A stretch of 64,000 nucleotides of DNA from Siderastrea radians (Eukaryota > Cnidaria > Anthozoa > Scleractinia > Rhizangiidae): NCBI GenBank assembly GCA_964017195.1, contig OZ024892.1, forward strand, positions 6,450,366 through 6,514,365, in the 5' to 3' direction. The notes under the pieces were generated by a model that was not told where the DNA came from, made no database searches, and worked only from the letters and a program-made list of their open reading frames with translations. How positions within the stretch are numbered: the first letter of the stretch is position 1; every line of letters starts with the position of its first letter. The position numbers and the translations under genes are program-made. This document shows, piece after piece, positions 13,221-26,300 of this stretch.

Positions 13221-13226
13221 TTTATT
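13221..13226 (-). promoter_or_regulatory. Candidate poly(A) signal of gene B
   Basis: An AATAAA hexamer on the minus strand lies 234 bases past the stop of gene B. Position fits a 3' UTR end; unproven. Confidence 0.4.
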
Positions 13227-13459
13227 CTCATAATATTGTGATCATTTTTCGCCTTTATGCAAGAAAAACTGTCAACGTCATTCTTCATTCTTCATTCTTG
13301 TGATCTTGGTCTTCATGCTTTTAAAAATTTGTGGGACTTCGTCTTTCAGTAACGTTGAAGGTGGAAAGGGCAAAGCAACGCAAACAGGTCTTACAGCCAA
13401 AATGCTTTGGAGATATAATTGTTGAGCGCATCAAGTCAGTAACTACACATTTGGTGACC

Positions 13460-16400
13460 TCACAACTTAGCCATAACACGCTTTGCTTTTTCTTGTCTTC
13501 TAAGCATGCGCCGTAAAATCTTCCCACTAGCTGATTTTGGTATTTGGTCAACGAACTCAACACCACCCCTCAGCTTTTTCTGTGGTTGCACTTTGTTGGC
13601 CACGAATTCCACGATTTCTTCTGCCGTCACGTTTCCACGACGGACCACAAAAGCCTTCGGCAGCTCTCCGGCTTCAATATCGGGAACACCGATAACTGCC
13701 ACATCGTCGATGTTCGGGTGAGTAATCAATAACGCTTCGAGTTCAGCTGGGGGTACCTAGAAATAATGAACGAAGAAAGAAAAGTTTATAAGCCGACTGG
13801 AGAAAACTTGAAAACACCTTTCCCCGGGAGTTTTTTCGTGAGTGTTGGAATTAGCATTCAGACAGTATTTAGCGGGCTCCGATAGCATATTTAGTTTTTT
13901 GAAGAGGGTGTCTGACTAGTCCTGTTTTCTATTTTGATGTGATAGAATAATATATAGATTTAGCCAAGCCTAAAAGCGGAGCCGCCAAGGAATAAACTGG
14001 TGCTCGTTTCTCAAAAATCGTCCTGAAACTTTTCGGTCTGGAATATCAGTTGCGCGGCTTTTTTTGGTTCGTTCGCTTTCGAAAAGCCCGAACGGTGTTC
14101 CGAATTGTTCTCCAACATTTTGAGGATCTGTTCTGTAAAAGCAAGCTCGAAAGGTCATTCTAGAGGCTGAGCAAAGCTTGATTATTTTTTTTTTGCGGGG
14201 GGGGGGGGGGGAGGGGCATCAAACTAAACACATATTTTACTCATGAGCAGTCTCAATGGCTTGTCAAATCTTCTTGGATTATTGGCTGTTCGCTTGAATG
14301 AACTTGAAAAGCGCTTATTTATTTACAACAACAAAATAAAAATTATTCTGAAGTAAATGGGTTATCTTCATCGCGTTCGGCTGAACTGCCTTTATTAGTC
14401 TGGTCAAAAATTTATACCATCAAGATTGAAAACAAACAAACATCAGACACACTTTAAATTATCGCATAAATTCTGCGGATGCGAAGTGAGACTATATGAA
14501 GTTAGGCGCTTTGAGGAACGCAAAAAAACCTTTTTCGGAAGCTTTTCGGATAAAATAGCTTTACACCGACAACTGCTTCGTTTAAAAGATTATTACTACT
14601 GAAAACTTCTAGGACAAGAAAATTGACAATTGCACAAAGAGATGTACCCGACAGTTGAAATTAAAAGCAATTATCCGCCGTAAGTGATGCTTGTGCAGTT
14701 GCCTTGCGAGTTGCGACTGTGCTTTGACCTACTGTTATGAATAAACAAACACAAAATAATAAACAGAGAAATCATTTTTGAAAACGTTTATTCGAAAACC
14801 CGTAAGTTAATACTTAAATGCAATTCGCGTTACCACTTCCAGCACGGCGGTGGGTCCGTCTACGAGAGTGAAATCGGCCGTGCATGGCAAAATATTCAGG
14901 ACTACATCTGTCACAAATCTGAGCGCGTTTTCTAATAATTTTTTAAAGTCAAAAGTAAATGAGACATTTCTAATGACATAAATTAAATTTCCATTCAAAA
15001 TGTAAATTCTTTGACCCTAATACTCAAAATCATGCGCCTTAAACCCTTTAAAAACTTCACTTACTCGGTTGTGTTTCAGAACAAGGCAAGCTCTCCGCCG
15101 TGAAGAAAACAAAGCGATAAAGTCCTTTGAAGGCAGCTTTCGTAACTTGAACTTTTCGCCTTCTACCAGTATTCTTTTGAACTTTTTCTTTCCATTTATA
15201 GATATTAGATTTTTTTTCCCGCCAAGAAAAACGCGGTTGCCCAAAAGCACTGCACGATTTCCCGCCAAGAAAAGATGGCATTCTCCACCCCCGGTCGGGT
15301 TGTCTTGGGACTTCCTTCCCCCTCCCCCAGAGTCTGTACGGACGGACGGATGGACGGAAGTACGCTGACGTCACAACCAAAATTTTTCGGATCGATAGGT
15401 TCCGATCAGGAGGGAGTGATGAACTTGGGCCTGGGCACAAGCGCCGGTATTGGCGAATGAAAAACCGAGGTGTCTGGCCATCGTGACGTCACATATAAAT
15501 CTGCCCCGGAAATTCAAAGGGAAGTTAACAAATGGCTTCCTCGCAAATGTTTACAGTCCAGTTTCTCAAAAAGAACAGATCAAAACAATAAAAGAACGAA
15601 AGGTATGCTGCATGCTATAACATAAAAAGTATTCTTAATGCAAATTGGTCCTCAAAATAAAATAACACATTGGCGATAAGACTCAAAAGATTTCATGGAC
15701 GCTATGGTCGATCGATTGAAGTCATGATCAAGCTCACCTTTCAGAAGCCGTATCTCACAAACCCTAAGATGTGTCGCTTGGAGACAAAAACATAACTTTT
15801 ATATGTATAAACTCTTTCCAATTTTAGGAAAATAAAATTGCGTAACAATTTCATTAAAATGATCAGCGGCTTTAAACAGCATTAAAATGTGGAGAAGAAT
15901 ACTCCAATACAAAGAAACGTTTACTGTGAATTCATGTGCTTGGTTCGAAGTTAATAATGGACCACATTAATTCCTTACTTTGCTAAACTATCTTGTAAAA
16001 AACGACAAAGATGACAACATTTGCTGGAGGCGAGGCAAAACAGCAGACGCGCCGGCTTTCCGGCCAAATTTGTGCTGATCTCTTATCGAATAATTATAAA
16101 AAACCACAGTTTATCTAAAACTCCAACTGATGTTTACTGATGTTAAGGGTTAACAAGGCTTTCTCTTTACTAGAATGGTCCTCAGTTTGACTGTTTTAAA
16201 ATTAATTAATCTTTGAAAATCAAATGGCAGGACCAATTCAATTTATTTGCGAAACAGTCCTCGTCAGTTTTGGATCAAGTAGACGGTCAAACTCTTTTTG
16301 AAACACTCTGCAACCTGGACAGCAACTGAATCTAGAGGAAACTGGAGGTATTGAGAATAAATCACTGAATCACTGATCCAAATGGTACTCAAATATATCT

Positions 16401-18807
16401 ATTAGTTTTCGTAAAAAAGTACAGAACCAGATCAGCGAAGACTTGTTTCCTCGGGCGCCCGCATAATTTGCGAGCTGATTCAGATTTTTATGTTGTTCTG
16501 CAAAAGTGTAGTTTACACGGGTTAAACAAGGTGACAAAAATTTACTAAGTTCGATTACTCTTTCCCTAGCAATTAAATATCACTATTCTTTCCTTATGCA
16601 GAAGATGGAAGCAAATAATGTAAGAAACGTTAACTTTTAAGTGCTTAACATACCCTTCTAGGTTCGCCTTCTATTATACTCAGGTAAACAAACGGACTGA
16701 TCATTTTTTTGGTAAATACTATACCACTTGTTTCAAATTGGGTACTTTTGTTAAACTATAGGCTAGTCCGTAGCCAGGTTTCAAGTTTCCCTGTGGTATA
16801 TAACTGAAATAAACACACTTTTTCGGACGCGGACAATAACAATTTTCCCGCATAATTCTTCGATCGCAGAGAGTAAACATGACTGTTAAAACAATATTTA
16901 AGTGTGATTTTAACGTTAAGACAAAGAGCCACTTACCTATATCGAAAAAAAGGGATGTATAAAATTCCATTACCCAAGAAAACAAGCTTAGCTGAAAGCT
17001 TAATAGCACAAAAAATAGGTTTGTAGCCCGAACTCTAACATAGTTGCCAGCGCCATTTTTGAAGACTCGACAAACTCGCGCGCTTTTCACGTCGTGACGT
17101 CACGATGGCCAGACACCTCGAACCAGCCGAGCGGCGAGTTCATCACTCCCTCCTGGTTCCGATAGGTTACCAAATTTGCTTAGCAATGGAGCTCCGCTGG
17201 CGGGCTTTGCCCGCAGGCTCCGCTATGATTACGATCGTTTGTTCTCCCATAGGAGTCGAACGTATGACCTTCTGGTTACTGGTTCAGATGGTCTACCACT
17301 GAGCTACAGGAGACTTGACTTGCGGGAGCTAAGGTCGTTAAGGGGCGGACCATTACCACCCCCAACAGGGGGGGGGGGGATTTTCGAGCTGCACGAATTT
17401 TTTTTCGTTAATATTTCCCTTGCAGAATATTTTTTTCCGTATGCAAGAACTTTTTTTCTGGGCTACTCGCTGTGCATGAATTTTTTTCACTCAATTTTCC
17501 CTTACATGGATTGTTCATTTAGTACTTCCCCCCCCCCCCTCCCCATAACTTTTCTAATGGCCCGTCCCTAAACTAGTAGGTTCATGTGACAAACATCCTG
17601 CATACTGCTAGGACTGGAATCTCGATAGGTGGTATATTTGCAATGATAAAAATGTTGGTAAAAGGAAAAGGGATGTTTGTCACATGAACCTAGTTTAATG
17701 GCCTTAGTTCCCACGAGTCTCCTGTAGCTCAGTGGTGTAGCATCTGGACTAGTAACCAGAAGGTCATAGGTTCGACTGCTGTTGGGAGATCTCGGATTTT
17801 TTCCGAGTCGCCTGTGTCACTGACTGAATAAACATCTTTCTCATTGTTGTTGTTGTTGTTCTTCCTTTTTTTTTTCAGGAAAGTTTAACAAGAGTAGTAA
17901 TTAAAACATGAATAAGCTTAATATCACAAAATAGTTGCTGGACAACTAGAAAGAGTTCTACATCATCCCAGTTAAAAGTCTTTTCTCGCAAATTAAGTAT
18001 CGTGTCTGCATTTAATAGGTTTTTTTAGTGCAAAGCAGTGGGATTTTTTTTAATCGAATTTAAACGGCAAAAAGTTTAACGCGTCAAGCATCTCGGCTGG
18101 CTGCGTTAACTTAATTTACGCATCACACGGGGCTTTTTTCATTGACTGCATGTTTATCAATGCTTGGAAAATTGCAACGCTGGCATGCTGTTTAGCGCTT
18201 ACCATCGAAGTTACTTTGTACTGGTTCCTACTTTTCCCGCGCTTGGAAGCGGTTGTCAGGTTTCCCGCGCTTGCAACCAGTTCATGTTTTTGCTTCGAAT
18301 TCTCACTGCTTCTTTGCAGTGTTGCTTTTGTTGTGTTTTCTTGAATTTAGTTTCACTGTTCACGTTATCATTAAAGGTTTCGTTTTGTAACGATTATTTT
18401 ATCAAACAGCATACAGTCATAAATACAGACAAATAGCTCCTTGAACGTACCTGAAATCCCTTGTACTTGATAAGTTCCTTTAGTCGATCAACAATAAAGA
18501 AATATTCATCTTCGTCGTAATGCCCGATGTCTCCTGTGTGAAGCCAGCCATCGTTGTCAATTGTGCGCGCGGTGGCTTCCGGGTTATTGAGGTAACCTGC
18601 GGCCGAGTGATTCATACATTGAAAACAAAAACAACATCGACATCTCATTCCCGTTTACTGAATCAACTGTCTCATAAGCGACGGCGCCTCGGGATCAGTA
18701 AAGATGGTCGCTTACTAAAGAATTTAGGTCATGTTCGTTTAGCCAATCTAAATCCAGTAGAGGGGACTTTTCCCCTCAGCTACTACAGTTTTTGACACGT
18801 TAATAAA

Positions 18808-18852
<45 letters not shown>

Positions 18853-20277
18853 TATATTTTTTTTGAGGTAGAAAAAAGGTTCAATTTTAGTTTTAGGTAT
18901 ATGAAAGGGGTACCGTTTCGAACAAATGGTAGGGGTATGAATCTCGGGGAGGAGCATCCCCCAGTACGAAACTTTTTCGAGTACCCAGGGATTTTGTTAT
19001 CCAAAATTCGATTCATTTTCCATTCTACTTAAGAGCAAAGCAATTACAAAGTTATATAGATTGCAATCTGAACGATTCATATAGGGAGTTAGATCGTTCA
19101 GACTGATATCTGAATTTGGTTTTGGATTGTGCGCCCCTTTTAGCGAAGTTAGATCTTGTCCCATTTGATAATGGCTTCGCCCGTCGAAACCGCAAATGAC
19201 AAAGTAGGCACACGGGTAGTGAGAATGAAGACTAATCTTGGAGATATCTTAGGGGTGTTCAGTCGCTCACGGAGATCACTAGTGGTTATAATGACTTTCC
19301 TCACCTTTCATAATAGATGGTCCTTTCACGCAAATTTCTCCGTCCTGGTTGGGTCCGAGAATCTCGCCAGTATCGGGGTTAATTACCTATTTACAACCAA
19401 TGAATTGTCATTAAGAGTTTATCTACTATATTATTGTCATAGTACAACGCTAAATTTTGGCGTGCTCCCATTGGTCGAAATCGATCACGTGACGCGATAG
19501 TGTCTCTCCTCAGCGGGCGCCTATCAGCGAATAGTGCCCGTTTTGCCAATTTTTGCTGAAAACTTAGCGTTGTACAATAAAAACAATAGAGTTCTTCTGT
19601 CTCAGGCCCTATATACGGGCGCACTCCGGTGTTTTTCTTATCGATTCATCTTCCTTGTCAGAGGACAATTTAGGGCCAAGGAATATTGTAGCAAAAATAT
19701 TGTTGGTTCTAATTTGTCAACACAATTTACTACACGCTGTCTCTCTCTATCCAAGTGCGTCAGTGAACTGTTTAAAAAATCTAACAATATACTGGGAGTA
19801 ACCTTGCGATGGACCAACAGCGCCGGAACCGAGCTCCCACATAAAGTGACGAGGGTATTCGTCGGAAATTTTCAAAGCAAACCATAAAAGATACAAAAAT
19901 CTTTCCTGTGTACGTGTCTTCTATTGCTACCGAACCGACGTTCCTCATGCGGCTTTTTCTTCCGTAAAAATGCTTCCCAGTTTATCTAAACTGTAAGTGC
20001 TTCACTCTTAGTATGTATTAGCAAAGGCGTCCGGAGTGAAATTTATTGCACACCTTACATTCCGCGTTAGGAAGGAGCAGGCCAACTGATCCATATTTTA
20101 TTTTCCCTTCAGATGGAGTGACATGAGAAGCTCCAGCGATCTCAGTCATTCCGTAACCTGAATGAAAGAAGGAAATGAATGGGTAAACTGAGAGAAAAGA
20201 TAAGCAACCGAATTAACTGGATAAACGAATGAAAAAGTGAACCAATGAACGAAAATGAATAACGAACAAACGCAAGA

Positions 20278-20321
<44 letters not shown>

Positions 20322-23300
20322 TAATAATAATAATTATTATTATTATAATTATAATTATAGTATAAATGCCTTACAAAAAGATAAAAAATGACTAATGAGC
20401 GAACGAAAGAATGACTGACTGATAAAATGATGCTCGAACGAAAGAATGAGCAAGTAACAAATACAAGAATGAACGAATGAAACAAGACGATTCGGGGAAC
20501 ATATAGTCCAGAAGAAAGATGGACGAATGAACAAACAAACGAATGAAAAAATGAACGTTACACGGATGAATGGGAAATGGAATGAATGAATGAACGAACG
20601 AACGAACGAACGAAAGAAACGAATGAACGAACAAACGAATGAATGAATGAACGAACAAACGAACGAACGAATAAATGAATGAACGAAAGGAAAAACGAAA
20701 GAAACGAAGGAAAGAACGAAGGAATGGACGCATGAACAAACAAATGAAAGAACAAATGCACATTGCAGGAATGTACAAACGAATGAAGGAAGAAAGGAAG
20801 GAAGGAAGGAAAGAAAGAAGGAAGGAAGGAAGGGAGGAAGGAAGGAAGGAAGGAAGGAAGAAAGGAAGGAATGAACGAACGGACGGATGAATGAATAAAC
20901 AAATGGATGAAAGAAAGAACGGATGAAAGAACAAACGAAAGAACGAACGAACGAACGAAAGACACCGAAGAAGGAATGAATGTAGGAGCGAATGGACGGA
21001 CGAACGAACGAAAGAACGAAAGGACGGACGAATAAATAAAGAAATAAACAAAATATCTGATTTACACCTACCTTGTCTTATTTTCAGCACCTGAGGAAGG
21101 CGTTTCAACATGGCTGTTTCCAGTTCCTTGCTAAGAGGGGCGGCTCCCGAGTTCACGCGGACGACACTTGACAAATCAAACTTGTCTACAAGGGGGTGCT
21201 TGGCCAAAAATAACACGAGGGGAGGGACAAGGGGAGCGTCGGTGACCTGTAAGAGGAAAACAGCAAAACGGGACTCAAAGAGTACAACACAAGCATAGTA
21301 ATAGCTATAGATTTTTGAGCCATTGGCGTACTGAGACAGCTAAGCCTGAAGTCGTTTTAGGTGGTTCTATGTTGGGTCCCTAAGTGGAATCCTCACTCAC
21401 TTGCGACAATTCAGATAATAGCTTTGAGAAGTACTTTCTACTGGTGCTCAGTGTTATGTTGCGCATTGGGGTTTCAGCTTTTTGGTTTGTAGATTAAATC
21501 CCAAAGTGTGACCGTTTACATGAAACGTAATGAACACTACTATTGTATCATCATTCAACAAAGCAATGGTTCGTAGAACACAAAAAAACACACACGTATA
21601 TTCAAGATAGCGTCCTCGTCGACACATGCTGTTCTTGCTCATGCGCACTACATTACAGCACCGCAATGTACATAGAATAACTGCTTTCCTGAGAGTGAAT
21701 TTCATCGAAATGAAAGCCATTGAGCAGTACTTTTTTGTGGTGCTGTTCATTGTGTTGTACGAGTTGGTTCTTTATTTTTTGTCTTAGAGTGAAATCCTGA
21801 TGACTGCGTGACTATTTAAATGAACATTAATGAACAGTACCTTCCTATGGCACTGTACGTTTATTAGGTTGTACAAGGTGATCATTTCAGTAAAAGCACG
21901 CTTGAAATATAATTGTAATCGTAAAAAGACCAACCAAACCTTGTAGTCTTGTAAAGTTTTTAGGAAGGAGTTGGGCTCAAAGCGAGAGAGAAGCACCAGC
22001 TTGCTTCCAAGATGGAGACATCCTCCCATCATAAATACCAGTGCGTAGATATGGTAAAACGGAAGGAGATTTAGAACAACCGCGTCCTCGGGTACGATTT
22101 CGTCTCCGAACAGCACCGTCATCCCAGCAACAAGATTGTAATGGGTGATCATGACGCCTTTGGAGAGGCCGGTTGTTCCACTCGAGAAAGGCAATGCCAC
22201 CTGTGATAGAGAGATATTGTGAGCGGTTGTATCAATAAAACGTTACAACCGCCGCCTGTTTACCCTGGTGGAAATCCTATCAAGATCCTACAGGATTTTC
22301 TAGGATCCTGTAGGAACACACAGAACCTTTTCCAGGGTCCTCATGTTTGATAGGATCCTTTTGAGAATCCTGTAAAATCTTTTAGGATCCTGCACAAGAT
22401 CCTGCACAAAGATCCTTGATGATCTTTGCAAGGAATAAAAGGATCTTTGCAGTATCCTCAAGGATTTGAGGATCGTTGCAGGGTCCTTGAGGATCGTGCA
22501 GGGTCCTCGACAATCGTTGCACAGTCCTTGAGGATCGCTGCAGGGTCCTCGAGGATCTTTGCAAGATCAAGCAAGATCCTTGAAGATTGTGGGATCTTCA
22601 AGGTTCCCCCTCAAGATCCTCATAAAGATCTCCAAAGATTTTTAAAAATCTTCTAAGATTTCCACTAGGGTAGCTCAATTTATAGGAGTGGGCAGAGTGT
22701 GAAAATACGGGTTGGAATCTTTGATTCCCAGGCAGACCATGCCATCAGCCACCTGCTGACTGTGATTCTCAGACAACAGTGCATGTCGCTGAAAGATGGC
22801 GCTAAGCCGTGGGTTTTTGTTCTCCTACACCAGTCTCGTGAAAAATTATAACTGACGTTTAAGACCCCACAGCCGCAGGTTGTCGGAGTCTTAAAAGAGC
22901 TGATCACGGGTATGCGTTTTGGCCATTCCATTTTTTTCACTCCAACTCCCCTGGATTTGGTCGATAACCATGGTACTGAACACTGAGAGAGAAATCAAAA
23001 CTGAACTAATAGAAGCATTCCAAGGCGTCTCCACATTGAGATGGACATCACTCAGAAAACAGTTGCAAAAAATGCTACACATACCAAAAAATTCTTTATA
23101 TGTCGTCCTGAGGCGGGTACAAATGTCTAACAGGTTTTGCTCGCCATAGGGAATAGTTTTTGGGCAATGTTTGTCTGAAATAGGGTAAAGAATCTTGAAA
23201 AGTTTGTGGTTACGTTTTTCAGTGTCCAAATGGGCAAAAACTGGTTTGAAGATTCTTGACGTTTTGGCCCAAAAAACGTGCATCAGATTTAAGGATTAGA

Positions 23301-26300
23301 TCTGAAATGGAGGCAAAGCACAAATTATTTCAAATCAACACGATCGAAATCTACCACTTGCTCCTGAAACCCTGGGTACCAGAGAGATTTTTCGTGTACG
23401 TAAACTTTAATTTCTCATGTTTACCTCGCTCCTTGATTGGCAAGTCAGCCGCTCTGTAAAATGCGTCTGGAAACCTGGTAGCCAGGGTTTATTTGAAAAC
23501 ATGGCTCAAAAACTAGAGCAAGAGGAAGAGATTGAAAAGCTATACGATGATATGGACGCGATTGAAGAATACTCTAGAAAGAACTCTAACTATTGAATTA
23601 GTAGGTATTCCTGAGAGCGCGGGGGGAGATGAAGAGTAGTGCTAAAAGTCGCGGCCGCCATAAACGTGCCGGTTAAAGCTGAGGACATCGATATATGTTA
23701 CAGGGTTAAAAGGAAGAATTCAAATCCTATAATTGCAAGATTCATTGGCCACAAAGTCAAGAAATCGCTCTACAAGAACAGAGTGCAGTGAAAGAATATA
23801 AAGCTGTCGCAGCTGTTTCCAAATGCTTCAGTTGCAGCTAGAGCTGCGTCCGAGCGCATTTTCATCAATGAGAACTCGACCACGTTTCGCCGGAAACTGT
23901 GAAAATAATAGAAAGAGGATGGTTTGGTACAAGGAGTATGGACTGTGGACGGGAAAGTTTTTGTAAAGACGTCGCCGGAAGGAAGACCGATCCGAATTTA
24001 CCGCGAAGATGACCACGATGATCTCTAATATTATTACTTGCTGGTAGGTTGTAGCAGATGAATCATTTCGCATACGAGGGAGGTTTCCAAAATTAAGGCA
24101 AAGGGCGAAGGGAACGGTTAATTCTCTTAAATTATTTTTTCGTATTTTGTAGCGTAAGCTACGCTTTTGTCCTCGTTTGTGTTTTTCTTTTCTTTTTTCG
24201 CTAACATTATATCTTGACATACAGTCACATTAACTCGCATAATTATAAATCTAAATGTAAAAAGATACGAAATGTAAAATTATTTCATTAAATGTAAGAA
24301 GAATCCGAGATGAGGCGAAACGGAGGAAAATTGTTGCTTATTTAAAGTGCATTTTTTTTCTTCTTTCAATTTTAGAATATCTAATGTCCACTTTTGTTGA
24401 ACTTTTGTCATCAACAACAGTTTTGTACGTAATGAATCTAGCACTTGTATGTTATACATAATGCAATGTATGATACAGAAAATGCAACGTATGCGTTTGT
24501 GTATGTGACAGTAAAATAATAAAAAAATGACTCAAAAACTACACTTTCCTTTTGAGGCAGATGATACACATAAGTCGTGCATGGCCTACAAAGAGAGTTT
24601 CTCCTCTCAGACTCTAACTCTGGGAAATTAAAGAGTTTTTGTCCTTTTGAACAAACAAGTGTAAAAGAAAACACAACCTTACCAAGTCTTCCTTTGGATT
24701 AATGTTAAAATGTTCAGGAAAAGCAGTTCCATCGTCTGATAGAAGATCCGATAGCGACTCGCATCCTTGTGCATCCCCGATCACAAACACGGAGCGAACT
24801 CCTTCAGAAGCCGCGGCATCTTTCGCACTTTCTGCCAGCTGGGGAATGGTGACGAGATATTTTGTTCCTGAGATACGCAACTGGCGAGCGAGTTCCTGGG
24901 ATGAATATAAAGGGTTGACTGTTGTCACCACGCCGCCTATGAAAGCCACGCCGTAGAAAATGATAGGATATTCTAAGACGTTTGGGAGGTAAATGGCGAA
25001 TACGTCGTTTTTCTTGAAGCCTCGTTTCACCAGAGCTGAACTAAACCGCTGCGTGAGAATTTTAAGCTGGTTAAAACTATAGGAACGGCCAGAAATAGCG
25101 TCGACCTGGGAACGAAGAGAAAAGGACAATGTTCATCCTCGCTTGAACCACAGGCTTCCCACAAGGACGGCGCTCAATGCCTTGTTTTAAAGAGCAACTC
25201 CCTCTCCACCCCTGTCCATCACAGGGCCCCCAGTGTAGGTGTTAAGCCAGCCTGTCTCGAGAGAAACAGTATGGAGTATTCTGTGGAAACATAATAGACT
25301 GTCAACGAGCTCCTCAGTAGGGGGAGGGGGGGGTTGGGGTCGAGTGCTAGAACTATCGGAGAGCAAAGCGAGCGGTGGAAGGCTTAAGGAGCCCCGTTCT
25401 CTCCCACCCCCCCCCCCCATTCTGTACTCGGTCTGAGGTCCGCTTGCTCTTTTCTCTTGCATCCAATTCCTCACTACAAGGAGCCTCCTCACGGGCTAGA
25501 AAACGGCACAACTGAGATTTACTGGGTCGAAAGTCCAACGTTTTAAACGCACGGAGTGAACCAGAACCAGACTTTCAGGGATCTTCCAGAATAATATATA
25601 GATTTAGCCAAGCCTAAAAGCGGAGCCCCCGTTTTTGATTTTTCTGTTTTTTTGTTTTTGTTTTTCTTTATGTTTTTGCTGGCAGTTATTAATTTGTGAA
25701 AATACTCTCATTCAACTCGTTAAATTAAAAAAAAAAACAAAGAAAAAAAAAACCAAAGAAAAAACCTGCTCCCGCTGAGTGTCGAACCCGGCTCGTCAGC
25801 GTAAGATGCCGGTGACTAGTCCACTAGGCCATGGGCGTTTAACGATATTTGAAGTCAATTTTAATACTTATTTCTTTCTTCGTGACAAGTTGCCTATCAG
25901 CGTGAAAATGCTGGTGTTTTTCCTGCAAAATGTGTTCAAAACGCCGTAAAAACCATGGTTGTGGACAGAAAAAAATCAAAAAGCACTAGCTCTGCTATAT
26001 TTGGCGTCGAAACCGCTGCGAAAAGCTGCGAACTCAAGCGGTGTACCGACCGAGTTTGAACAGAACCGACGAGGCAAATTTGAACTTTTTGCCTGAACTT
26101 TATCGCCTAATTTCTTTCGCCTAAATTGAACTTTTCCCCTTCCACCAAAAAGACAACTTAGTGTTCCTTGAACTTTTTTTTCCATTAACAAATTTGTTTT
26201 TGACTTTTGTTGTCTTTGCTTGTTTTGCTACAACGCAGGTCAACATGCGATTTCGCGCCAACAACACACGGGATTCAGCACAGGGTTATATATCCAGTGT

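Noticed and set aside
17243..17313. Functional tRNA genes at 17243-17313 and 17718-17790
   Set aside because: Anticodon arms do not fold cleanly, copies are repeated in opposite orientations, and one has a SINE tail.
20392..21216. 274-codon Ser/Phe/His-rich frame joined to exon 21246-21072
   Set aside because: Reads from the true exon into GAAN microsatellite; the GTAGGT donor at 21071 ends the exon.
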